Notes under the pieces: model-generated
Database searches by the model: none
Seen by the model: only the letters and a program-made list of their open reading frames with translations
Told to the model about the DNA's origin: nothing
Position numbers and translations under genes: made by a program
Shown here: piece by piece, positions 45,207 through 57,379 of the stretch
Position numbering within the stretch: the first letter of the stretch is position 1
Layout: each line of letters begins with the position of its first letter
Source: Pohlia nutans
Taxonomy: Eukaryota > Streptophyta > Bryopsida > Bryales > Mniaceae
Direction: 5' to 3'
Assembly (NCBI GenBank): GCA_022496805.1
Contig: CM040089.1
Location: 36,936,372 to 37,000,371, forward strand
Length of the DNA stretch: 64,000 nucleotides

Positions 45207-48200
45207 ACGTCAATCAGTGCAATTTTACTAGTGTTACCCGATTAGAAGACTGACCCAAATTTTGTACATAATATGATTGTTGTATATATTATTCATTGAG
45301 AAGGCTTTTAGTTACAAATTATACATTGACGTCATTTGGAGGGGAGCACAAATGAAAAAGTGAGATGCTCAAATTTGTAATTGACCTTTAATTTTCTTAC
45401 AAAACCAGCTAAAAGTTTTATGACTTCAAATTCTTTGGGGGGGGCATGTATTCGTAACATAAGAAGGCATGGGGAGAAATTGATTTGAGATTGAAAAGTA
45501 TGGTTCGTATATAGATTTCGTGGCATCAAAGTTTCACATAGTAAATTGTAGCTTTATTTTTTTTCTACTTAATTCCCCGCCCAAGATTCATGACCTAAAG
45601 GCATGGTTTCTGAGCATTACACTCCAATATGGTACCAGGCACCAATTTTTTATATCGCCATTGGTAAGAGATGTTTCCATTCTTAAAAAGTACGGCAGGA
45701 AGCATTGTAAACGCTGTTTATTGAAGAACACTTTTGGTTTACTTTTCTTATTATAATTTTGCGAGTTTCTCAAAACAAATCCATGAATTATGAACATTTA
45801 GTTTGCAGTGATTTTTTTATTTTTGGATTTTTGATATTTTGAAATTCTTATATGTATATGTATCTGTATATATTTATAGAACTTAGAAAGTGATAAAATT
45901 CATTTTGAAAAGCATTGTAAAGGGGAAAAAACCGACTCAAAATAAAAACCAGCATCCTTTGAAATCTAAAAAAAGAGCACAAAATCTACACCTTTTATGT
46001 TCACTTTATCTTGCTCCCCCTCATTTTGACTTTTTGAGTTTCTCAACTATTAAAAGAAAAACCTCTAATCTATATTTATTATAGACTTTCTAGGAGCTTT
46101 GGACACTGGAATGTCACGTTTTTTGTGTTATAATTTTTTTCATTTTAACAATTATAACTATTGTATTTTAGATTTTGGGTGGTCAGTCATAATCTTTGGT
46201 ATTCTTGAATAGTATCAATTTAATCAATATAAAACTATCTACAATGCATCCCTAAGTGTAGTTACAATAATAGAAAAAAGAGACGTCCATTTACTAAGGA
46301 CTTCTATTAATTTCCTAAGAAAAGTATTATTTATATTATATATTGAACATTCCTATACTTTGCAATAGGTCAATGATGTAATGTTTTTTTTTATAAATAT
46401 GATGAATGATAATTAAAATTTTCCAAACATATATGTCTTTGATATATACCATTTAAAAAAAAATTGCATTAGTTTTGCTATACCATGGTCATTTTAAGGT
46501 GCAATGTTGTTGAAAGTGCAATAATGAACACTACTATTGGTCCACCCAATAGTGCTCTCATCCCTAAGGGAATTCAATCTATAAAAAGCTCAATACATGG
46601 AATAAGAATTACCGGTGATCATTTTCAAATTGATGAAAAGGGGTTATATATAGAACTTTGATTCATTCTATTTGGATTAGTCATGTGAAAGTTGTGAATT
46701 GAAGAGTCTTGTTTGAAGGTAATCATGATGATCTTACTAAAATAACAATGTATCCAGGATTTGTTTTTAAACTCAATTTTCACAATATTTCCAAAAATTA
46801 AAACAAAACAAAAGTCTATATTGTTTAGATTGCTTATTGTACATTCTCTTTGTTTTTTATTGACATGTTTCAATTCAAAAATATAACTTTCATATTTTTT
46901 TTGAAAATTTAGTTTTTTCTTTCATATTGTACTTGCTTCTACTTATCAATTCTACAAACTTAAAAACAAAATGAAGTTTTTTCTTTCTTTCTTTTTTCTT
47001 TTTTTAAAATTGTTTTTTCATAAACTTTCAATTAAATTCTCCAACGTAATCTCAAAAAGCTCAGCTTTCTATATTGCAAAAAAATTGAATTAACAAGATT
47101 CCAAGTCATATCAACGTAAAAGCTAAAAGCACCAGAGCAATGAAGGATTTTGAGTAAACAATGCCATTTCAAAATTCTCTCTTTTGTACATCTTCTGGGG
47201 AGAAAATTGTTTATTTTATTTTGAAAATGTAAATGTTGTTTTGCCAAACCCTCAATAGGTCTACAAAATAATTTCTACTACATTCCAACCCAACTATCAA
47301 AATATAGCTCACAAAGTCTATTTTTCATTTTTTATTACAATTTGAGTGCTTTCAAAATTCTTAAAAGCTCAATTTTTTTTGTAATTTCAAGTTGAACATA
47401 CAGCACCACACGGTAGCGATTTCCTACTTTTGAAAACACAGACGGATTTCATACACCATAATGTCCTTCATTTTGATTTGTACTCATTGTAAAAATATTT
47501 GGGTGTTTTTGAGAAGAAAATTGTCATGGATATGATTTCTTTTAAGAATTACTTCAAAAATAAAAATTGTTTCAGATATTCATCAGTATAGAGATTCTTG
47601 ATAAATCCACTAGTGTTTTTATTATTTAACCCTCCCATTTTTGACGCATCCACTCAATAGAATTGAATTCTTCTATCATGTACTTGACTCACCACAAAAA
47701 GCAACCTAATAGAAAACAACAAAGCGTTAAACACATTTTAACATTGTTACATCCTTTCTAAAATCATTCTTTGTTGATGGGAGATTTTGGTCAGGTAACA
47801 ATCATTCAGGTAGAACATAATGGGCTTGACACATATAGATCCATAGGGTACATTTTTCAAATTTCAAATAATGGTTTTGTTCTTTTCTCATGACACTTTG
47901 CCTAATTTACTTACTTTGCAATTTACCTAAAAAAATTCTAATAAATTTCAAGCTACTCTTCCAAAAACTAATAAGAAAAATAAACTTTTATGTATCAAAG
48001 TAATAATATTGTGCTCAATAGATACGAAAGTTGTATTGTAACCCTTTGCAGTCTTCTTTGAGTCCTTTGATGAGGTAGTAATTGAATTTGACATTCAAAC
48101 CCTTCCAAATCTCCCATATGTGTCTTTCCATTTCTTCCACCTCCTTAATATTCACTAATAAAATTGTAATCATTATGATATACAATAATTGAAATTTAGG

Positions 48201-48973
48201 TTCCAAACTTGTTATTTTTGTTATTTTGATTAATTATTTAAAAAATGGGTGCCAAATTTGCTTCAATTGCTTGAAAGATGTACATATAGTAAGTAGCAAC
48301 AATGTTGATATCATCATATTTTGTGATATTTTAGAATGGTTGCTCAAAACCTAATCAATCTTTTGAAATCACATGTGGATTAACATATAAAACATTTAAA
48401 TATATTAGAAATTTTCAATAATATGATAAAAAAAAATTATAGTTTTCAAAAACCGTTTATAAACATACAGTTAAATGTATACTATGTTTCTAACTAATGA
48501 TAAATCAAAATTTAATTTTCATATTAAATACCAAACTAGTAAAATTTTAGAAAATGAGACATGTCACATCTCCCAACCAAAGCAAGCTTTAGTCACCAGA
48601 CTATTTATTCATGGCACTACAAAGAAGGGGTGTCAATTTTCATTTGGTTTTTGAGTAAAATAGCGCCACTTCTCAGAATTAGAGGAGGTGAGTGCAAAAC
48701 GTCACATAGCGCACTTCTCCGGACTCTCGGCAAAGAGACAACGGGTGGCTTGTAGTGTAGATTCAAGCACTTGTTGTTGCGACGTTCTTCATGTATTTGA
48801 GTTGAATAGTTATGGTGGTCGATGTGTCCCGGCGTTAGTGATGGAACTCCCTTCTTGTTTCCTCATCCCAATCACATGAGAGCCTTGATATCTCAAGGTA
48901 CCCATTGCTTCCACGTTTTTGATGTCTTTGCAAATCATGGATGATTGTTCATTTACAACCCTTGGCACATGGT
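45207..48973. other. Gene-free DNA; 45,950-47,640 is R-specific
   Basis: The flanks match 17,879-18,600 and 18,600-19,982. The 1.7 kb between is AT-rich, has pyrimidine runs near 46,980, and shows no termini or ORF that would identify it. Confidence 0.5.
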
Positions 48974-49539
48974 TTAACGCCTAAACGTCCTCACCACTCT
49001 CCAAATTTGGAGAATTTCAAAGATGTTTTTTAAAAAGTAAGTAAGAGAGATATTTTGAACTTGGTATATGAATAAAACTTTTACATTATGAATTTTTGAT
49101 TCTATCCATACAGTTAAATCTATGATGCTATCACCAATATTTTGTATAAAATTTGAAATTTAAAATTTAAAATTCTATTGTAATTTGATTACAAATAAGA
49201 TATTCACAATTTGTAAATGAAGTTTGTTGTGATTGGTTGAAATGTAATAATCTAAGTGTAGTGATTTTTTGGTTGCCTAAGTTTATGAGTTGACTTTTTT
49301 AGGAACACTTTTTCACTGAAATACTTGTAATTTTGGGTGAATCACTACAACATGAAATGAGGCAAAAAAGTTTCACAAATCATCCCCATTCTAATCTCAT
49401 CACACTTGCATAAAGCTAACTTCCTATAAAATATATAGAAAAATGTCCACACGACAAAAAAAATCAATGACGGATGAAAGAAATGTGCTAGATTCTGTAC
49501 ATTATCCACTTTCTGGACAGTTGGATGTTTAGGAGTTGA
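48974..49539 (-). mobile_element. TTAA-type MITE, type A reversed (copy A11)
   Basis: R counterpart of A10, starting TTAACGCCTAAACGTCC and ending GGATGTTTAGGAGTTGA. Confidence 0.75.
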
Positions 49540-50063
49540 TTGGAGCTTCCGCTTATTGTAAATCACTCCTATTGTCTGTATTAATTTTCCTCAAAATTCA
49601 TCATATGATGTGTTCATGGTTTACAAATTTTGTATCCTAAGTTTTTTTACTTTGATCATCATAACATTTTTAACTTTCATGTGCTTTGTCTTTCCTTTCA
49701 TCCATGTCATTTGTGGCCACAAGTAGAAAGGAATGAATGTCATGCAAACACAGGAGGTACCCCCGAAAGTATTTGGCGGGTTCTGCGAAGATCTATGCAG
49801 TTGTTCATTATCTTAAGACTCCATACGTGGAGTTAGCTATTGATGAAGGTCTTTTGGAGTGACAAATATGTTGTACATTCTCTTGTGGAACAGGTAGAGC
49901 CACTGCAAGCTACTAAATGGTATGATTTTTGCTAAATGCATTATACAATTAAAAGTTTATAATTTTTCAATCAATATTTATACCCAACCATAAACATACA
50001 AAAACACAAATATATCTGTGTGTGTATAAATTTGTGCATGTAAATAAAATACATAATCAACCA

Positions 50064-50067
<4 letters not shown>

Positions 50068-50112
<45 letters not shown>

Positions 50113-50119
50113 TATATAA

Positions 50120-50154
<35 letters not shown>

Positions 50155-50160
50155 ATTATA
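50068..50160. repeat. (TA)n microsatellite
   Basis: About 90 bp of TA repeats with AAATATATAT interruptions. Unit L has only a short ATATATA run near 21,020. Confidence 0.95.
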
Positions 50161-50601
50161 TATAATTTATTTTTTATTGTTTTTTATATTTTTCAGTGAC
50201 GATGATTGGTCTTTTCTCGATCCATATCAATCTAGTAGGATCTTCTTCTTGGTTGGATGGTTGCCTTGAGTTTAAATTATGGAAAAATATTTTAAAAATA
50301 AAAAACAAAAATAAGGGCATCACATGGGATGCACGAGAACACGGGGGATATGTGCAACATGGGGAACATCTAGACCTTTGACACATGGCCAGTTGGCCAC
50401 ACTAGTCTAAACATTAACTCCTAAAGGGCCCCTCGTGTCGCTAAGCACATAGAACCCCCTAGAATGAAAAACATAGAAATAGATGAAATGTAAAAATTTC
50501 AAGATTTATTTTGACAAACCAACTCATGGATCTTAAAAAAGACCATGATGACATATACCTATGTAGTTTTGAGAATCATCTTGAGAGTAGATTGCAAGAT
50601 T

Positions 50602-51050
50602 ATAATTGGTAGCTACTCCTTCTCTAGCACTGCTCGGTATTTTAGTACCGACCTGATATAACCATGAAGGGAGATACTTTGCCTAGTCGGAATTCAACAC
50701 TCGTCAATGCTACCGATCACTATTCGGTAATAAGGATCAATTGCAAAACAAGAGATTCAGAACAAGTAACAAGAATACCGGAAGGTATCACTCCGAAGGG
50801 ATGGAGACCAGAAGGAAGACAAAGGAACATAAGGGAGAAACCAAAAACTATAGTTCGGAAAAATATGCCCTTGCCAATGTGTTTGGCTCTATTGCTTATA
50901 TACAAAGTACAACCCGATCTGACATAACTGTCAGATCGGTAAAAAGGTTTTCCTACATCTACTTTCTGTGGTAACTTGGAAAATTACCGGAGTAGTAAAA
51001 ACCCAGATCGGTAAACTACTGGTAGTTACGAATTTACCGTTAACAATAAT
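50602..51050. mobile_element. Solo LTR (50607-51045) with ATAAT target duplication
   Basis: 439 bp with TG...CA ends (TGGTAGCTACTCC at the start, ACCGTTAACA at the end), ATAAT on both sides, and no internal domain or second LTR. Unit L shows the empty site GATTATAAGGTTTTATTTTA at 21,489. An inner CTTATATACAAAG may be the LTR TATA region. Copia versus gypsy cannot be told from the LTR alone. Confidence 0.9.
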
Positions 51051-51084
51051 GTTTTATTTTATTTTCCCCTATTTGTTTCCCCTC

Positions 51085-51670
51085 CCATGATTGAGAACTT
51101 ATGCTTGAATGCAATTTCTTCTATTTTTCTCAAAGAATATATTTACCTTTTTTGGAAAAATAGTTTGAAATGTTGTTAGCTACTACTATCCAAAGTAACA
51201 TAAATTTTGAAAATGATTTCATTTATGAATTGGCTCTTGTAGTAGATTGAGGTGTGTAGAAATGACAAATGTACTAGGAAATTCGATTTGGTTTATTTGT
51301 ACACAAAATAAGATTTCTAAAAAATAAAATCGAAGCAATGGATGTTTGTATTATAATACAATGAACATTACAAGGAAAATTTCATAATGATATAATATGA
51401 TAAAAGATTCCAAAAATATTTTAAAAATATTTTAAAATAATATAATATTATAGAATATTCCAAACATTCTTAAAATATTATATTTAAATATATTTGAACG
51501 TTTTGCGTAATTATCATATAGTGTTAATGGTTCAATAATGGCAAATGTTATACATACTAAACACTTTTCTTTTTTGAGAAAGCTAATGCCCTAGCGTCAA
51601 AATGCCCCTATCGTTGGTCGAGAAGTTTGCATGTGCATTAGAAACAATTGTAACGCAAGCAATCCCTGTT
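51085..51670. other. R-specific AT-rich DNA, no gene
   Basis: Absent from L near 21,530. No target duplication or inverted ends found, so a deletion in L is as likely as an insertion. Confidence 0.4.
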
Positions 51671-52569
51671 TAATTTTATACCTTGTTCATAGATGATCAT
51701 TTGGAAGTATGAGTTACACCATTCATTTGGAACGATTAGACAAAGAACTATACAATGCTCAAAATTGAAGTCTTCAAAGCCCTTCACATGCGATTTGGCC
51801 CTTCAAAATATACCTCTAACAAACCATCTTTTCAAAAACTTATCCTCGACAAAGTGAAAAGTGAAGGCGTCACTTGAAGGGCTCATTCTAATCTACCTAA
51901 CAATAAATACATCACTGTGGCCGATCTTCAGTGAGGCGGGAATGACATGTGGCTGGCTTTGACTTTGTTGTCTGCCCATGCCAAGTTGCCAACTTTGTTG
52001 ATGCTAAAATACACTAAATTAAGAGAGAATGGTGAACCCCATGACAATAAGTTGAATTATACTCTTACTCTAATATATAGTTTTACTACACTCTCGTAAC
52101 TCTTAATACAACCACAACTAATACTTTTGAAAACCCATTAAATAAAAAAGAAGAACAAGACAACTAAGTATTGGCCCAGATTTACTTATTTGCACTTTGA
52201 TTATCCGATGGTAGAGCAACAAACACCTTGGAATGTAGCCTGGTAAGGAAAATGAAGGAATAATAAATGATAGAATCATCCATAAACTTATCTATTATAA
52301 AGCACTTTCATCATCTAAATAGTGGCGAGTTTAGTATTTTTTTGAAAAGGCTTGGGTAGTTTCATCCACGTGTTTGCCAATTTTTCCTATTGTAAAAGTA
52401 GCAGACTCTTAAAATTAGGTAAGATTTTGGCAAAAATGCGTCGAGAATTAAAGGCTGACCTCAACATTTATTCACTTCACTTCACATAGTATTTATAGTG
52501 ATGGTAGTGGAATTTTTTTTTTGCCATTATTGACACTGCATTTTGAGAATGGCATTTATGACACTTGGA

Positions 52570-53298
52570 AAACGAACACAAAATCCTACGAGTATAGGGC
52601 ATTTGAGTTAACCGAAATGAGAACATGTGATTTGACCTCCAAAATATTAGAAAACCAGAGTCTATGTCTTCTTTGAGTGTAACCAAAATCAAATCAAATA
52701 GTGAACTCAATATCCACCAACTTCAATTTTAGACATGAGCTCTAAGTTGTCAGAGCCAACTAATCAAACCACTCACCTAATTATATCTTAAGTTTGCCAT
52801 ATGCCTTGCCATTATCTCAAATTGGATGAGGGCCATTGCTTCTAAGCCTTGGCTCTCTGTGAACTCACCTTAGTCTCAGTTTTGCCTCCTTTGTGACGGC
52901 AAAATTAGTTCACACTCCTTTCTATTTTAGATTCATTGGAAACCATGCCAGTTTGCTTGATTGCCTTAGATATGGGTTAGACTCACTTCACCTAACATGT
53001 ATTCTCTTTTTTTTTCGGTTAACTCTATTGTCACTTCAAGAAATAGAGTTAGATAGTTGATTCATCATTTATTTTGTTGTATTCAAAGCATGTACCATGT
53101 AAATCATGCATAAGTTTAATATAAGTATTTTATTTCATTGGAAATTCACCATTGATGTCTTAGATCTCAATTGAAATATTAGAGCCCTTCATAATGAAAT
53201 CCATATGAGAGCTTCAATCTTGAGCCCCTGTCTTGAGCACTCAAACTATCCAAAAGAAAAGTTATATATTAAAAGATGTTGAAATTGGACATGTAACA
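52570..53298. other. Single-copy stretch, no gene seen
   Basis: Unit L homology stops near 52,570. Balanced composition in places, but no reading frame of note. Confidence 0.4.
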
Positions 53299-53675
53299 GA
53301 TATTTAACTAATTATGGACAAAACGACGAATTCTGGACAAAATGACAAATTCTAAACAATTTGCCAATAATTGTAGAAAATGCTCAATTCTGGACAATTG
53401 AAACTTTTATCGGTGGGTAGCCGGATTATATTGGCTGCCGGCCGACACTTTTGAGAAAAAAAAAAAAACTTTTTTTTTTTTTTTTTTGGGCCAAAAATCA
53501 ATTCTGTGACCTAACTATAGGCTAATATTCATTGTTTTGACCTTTTTTGAAGCAAAAAAGTCTGCATGTGGACATCTTTTAGTTCAAAAATATGTTTTTT
53601 AATTTTGTCGGCGCCTCGGCGGATGCATTCAATATTATTTCTGGACTTTTAAAAGTCCATAATTAGTTAAATATC
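53299..53675. mobile_element. 377-bp MITE with 21-bp perfect inverted ends
   Basis: The ends are GATATTTAACTAATTATGGA... and its complement ...TCCATAATTAGTTAAATATC. No clear target duplication. Internal TTCTGGACAA words repeat, and an A14/T18 tract lies at about 53,457-53,488. Confidence 0.75.
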
Positions 53676-54637
53676 AGTTATGTGGCAAACTAGCTGAGTA
53701 CACTACCAACCACATTGTGGTCTCTTGAGATATCTATACATTAACCTATAAGCATCCACACTACATTTACCCAGTCAAACCTCATCCATTTTCTCACATT
53801 TTAAAATATATTATATTTCTTTGGTGTTTTTCTCATATAAGTTATTGTTAAACTAGTTTTAAACTGATTTTTTCATAATTATTTAAACAAAAAAATAAAT
53901 TTTATAAGATTTTTCAAAGATTTCTCTTGTCATACTCATAGTAATTTCAAAATTGCCTAAATAGTATGAAATTTTCTAGAAAGATGTAAATGATAGTGAT
54001 GAACACCAAAGTGTAGGTGGCATGCTTCTCGAACTCATATAAAAAGAAATTTGATTGAAATTTTTTTTGTGCAGTGTACAGTGGGGTACCAATCAAAATG
54101 TCGTTTTCGAATTCGCAGTGAGAAAAATTTCAGTACTGCCAACTTTGAAAGCCTCTCGAGAGCTCAAAAATTGGTATTTTACCACGAAATGTTTACCAAA
54201 GAATCATCTTTAAGTTAATTATATGTGTGCCAAATTTCAAGGCAAAAAGATTCACCAAAAAAAGGTTATTCAAAATCTACCAACATTGGTAGTTGTTTCA
54301 CTGCTGCCAACTTTGACAGCCTCCCAAAGATTGAATAAATTTTTTTTGCCATAAAATTCTTGGAAAAAAAACCTCTTTATGTTAATAACATATGATAAAA
54401 ATTTCAAGGCCAAAAGATTAATACAAAAAAAGATATTAACAATCTACCAACATGCCCTCTAGGTTACAAGCAGTGATTGAGGCAAAAGGACATACACGTT
54501 GGTAGATTGTAAATATTTTTTTTTGTATAAATGTTTTGACCTTGAAATTTGGCATGAATGTTGTTATCATAAAGAGCATGTTGTGCCAAAAATTTCATGG
54601 TAAATAGACAATTTCTCAACCGTCAGGAGAGTGTCAA

Positions 54638-54673
54638 AGTTGGTGTCAAAGTTGGTGTCAAAGTTGGTAGATA
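54638..54673. repeat. 12-bp tandem repeat (3 units)
   Basis: GTGTCAAAGTTG repeated three times at the inner part of the palindromic MITE. Confidence 0.85.
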
Positions 54674-54842
54674 TGTTGCCTCAATCACATGTTGGTAGAT
54701 TGTTAATATCTTTTTTTGTATTAATCTTTTGGCCTTGAATTTTTTATCGTATGTTATTAACATAAAGAGGTTTTTGTTCCAAGAATTTCATGGCAAAAAA
54801 AATTTATTCAATCTTTGGGAGGCTGTCAAAGTTGGCAGCAGT

Positions 54843-55220
54843 CACTACAAGAAAACCAACCCAATGTGACCGGATGTGACTAAGCGCATATGACTATGTA
54901 GTCACCTCAGTCATTGGTTTAGTCTAAAATCAGTCCTAAGAGGGTCCAGTCATGGACTAGTCATATAAGTAGTCATATTTTTGAGGACCTGGGTGGGAAC
55001 GTCTGCGGGAACGGGACATATGTTCTCCTGCCCGGTTCCCAGAGTCATGCTCTGAGTGCTTACTATGTGTAGTCATACTAATGTAGTCGGATTGTATGGG
55101 TATATGGTTTATGTATGTCTTACTGTAGTAATAGAGTTGGTTTGGGTGACTACATACAGTCATGTAGTAAATAACCTGACTAATAGTAGTCATATATTTC
55201 AATAAGATGATTTTGAAGTC
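54843..55220. repeat. CACTA left subterminal repeat region
   Basis: Many AGTCAT/ATGACT words in both orientations within ~370 bp of the end. An inner GGTGGGAACG/GGGAACGGG patch matches the complement near 58,850-58,880. Confidence 0.75.
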
Positions 55221-56312
55221 CTCTACTCGTTGGCTCAATGGGTGAGTGCTGTAAAATAGGAGTAGGTCCATAATCTTCACTTACATAAAAGCTTGTCTAT
55301 TCAACACTACCATGTCTGCGCGCAAACATTATAGGATGTCATTTTAGGGCACCATTCTAGAAACACTACTAAATACACCTTCAAAAATTAGTAAGTAATT
55401 GGGTTGGGCGTCCAAAAATCATGATTCCACTTGCTCTATCTTTCCACTTGCTTTCCAGATGCACGAAATTGCCTTGTATGCTTAACTTTGCTACAGATTT
55501 CCCATGCTCACAAAGAAGCCGTTATTGATCACCTTCCCATACTTTTTTGAGATGTCAAAGTGATTGCAAAATAACGTAGTCATGTGGACAGTTTTCTTTA
55601 CTGGAATTAGTAATGACTGCGAAATAACATAGTCATCGACACAGTTTCCTTTACTTATATTGGTAATGAATTGCGTTTTAGTAACACCTATAAATACAAC
55701 TTCAAAAATTAGTAACTAATTGCAAGAGAGTCCAAAAATCATGATTAGCACTTGCTCTATCTTTCCACTTACTTTCCAGATGCACGAAAATGCCTTGTAT
55801 GCTTAACTTTGCTTTAGATTTCCCAGGCTGACACATTGGGCTATAATTGATCACCTTCCCGTACTTTTTTGGAGACGTCAAAGTGATTGCAAAGTAACGT
55901 AGTCATGTGGACAGTTTTCTTTACTTAAATTAGTAATGAATGCAAAATAACATAGTCATCTAGACAGTTTCCTTTACTTATACTAGTAATGAATTGCATT
56001 TTAGCAACACCTATAAATACAACTTCAAACAATTACTAACTAATTGCAAGAGAGTCCAAAAATTGGTTTCCCATGTTGACAAATGAACTATTACTGATCA
56101 CCTTTCCATACTTTTTTGAGATGTCAAAGTAATTGCAAAATACTGTAGTCATGTGCATAGTTTTCTTTACTTATATTGGTAATGATTGCAAAATTACATA
56201 GTCAACTGGACAGTTTTCTTTACTTATATTGGTAATGAACTGCCTTTGTCCATACAACTCGAATTTGTTAACTGTGCAATCTCTGTGACTACTCCTTTGC
56301 TCTACCAAAATT

Positions 56313-56606
56313 CTACAGATAGTAGTTGTACAGATAGTACTTTACAAGTTGGCCAGCGTAGTTTGTAGGAGTCTTCAAATTGCGGAGAATGTCTAGGAAT
56401 TTCGCCTTCTCCTCTTTCGATAGTACATATGGAGCTGTTGGAAGTACGACATACCCAGGTTTCCTTCCAAGAAGCGGGTGCAGATGTGGTCGAATATTGG
56501 CCTCTTTTAAGTCTAGCCTGGCCTTCAAAGTGTCACGGACTCCCCAAATTGTTTTCATCACGTTCTCGCAGATGTTTTTTTTCACATTGCATGGGATCCA
56601 AAACAT
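56313..56606 (-). pseudogene. CACTA transposase (tnp2 family) fragment
   Basis: The ~97-codon minus-strand reading carries the segment typical of plant tnp2 transposases: NICENVMKTIWG, then DTLKARLDLKEANIRPHLHP, then LPTAPYVLSKEEKAKF and the LKTPTNYAGQL region. In complete elements this segment lies inside a transposase of many hundred residues. The catalytic parts on either side are absent here, and the frame ends in AT-rich DNA. It is either one exon of a broken gene or all that remains after internal deletion. The element's other coding piece is on the opposite strand. Confidence 0.85.
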
Positions 56607-57159
56607 GTCTAATGAGGAGGTCCTGCCATAAATCCCAGCATAGCATTCCAGTGTCAGATTTGCTCACTATTGACAAAGAATCTTAAGCATTCATTGAGAA
56701 GATATAGGTCCATATTCATTTTTCTCCCTACATGCAGTGATGGATTTCAGAAATTGCACTATTCACAGTCAACCTTCTTATCAAGCAGGTTACTAGATTC
56801 AGTCAACAATTCTGAAAGTAGTTACTGGAACCAGTGAATGCGCTTAGTACCTACCAATACGGAAGCTGAGATTTTTAGGGTGAGTAGCTTGTGAGTAGAG
56901 CTTTCCATCGGTATATGGCATGTCCAATTCCGAGTTGTAGGGAGTGAGATACACACCCCCAAAGTTAGGGGTGTTGCAAGGTTTCCCCCGCCGGCAGTAG
57001 AAAAAAGAGCCCCAGTTCTTTCGCAATCAGTCCTAGGTCTTGAATCCTATGCTGTTGAGATTTTGAGGGTAGATGCACAATGAAGTTGGCTTTCCAAAAA
57101 GCCAAGGCACGCCCAATTCCGAGCTAGGATGAAGAAATGGCAACCCAAAAACCGGAAGG

Positions 57160-57260
57160 GGCTCAAAGAGAGTCCGGCGGGAGGTTTTCTTCTTCTTCTC
57201 TTCCTTGTTCCCTATCTTCTTCTTGTCTTCTCTTCTCTCTTCTTCTTCTCTTCATGTGAT
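57160..57260. repeat. Pyrimidine-rich low-complexity tract
   Basis: TTCTTCTTCTCTTCC-type repeats inside the CACTA element. Confidence 0.8.
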
Positions 57261-57379
57261 CTTGTTCCCTTGATCTCCTTGTGATCAAATGCCACCTCCA
57301 TGGTGGTTTTTGAGCTCACAGTGCCATGAGCCACTTCCTGGAATGTTGTGCCTTAGTTCTTTAGAAATTCATTATGCCA

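Noticed and set aside
50664..50974. Overlapping short readings within the solo LTR
   Set aside because: LTRs are non-coding here; the readings have no known domain.
55224..55246. tRNA A-box-like GGCTCAATGGGTGAGTGC in the CACTA element
   Set aside because: No matching B box at the right distance and no cloverleaf could be drawn.
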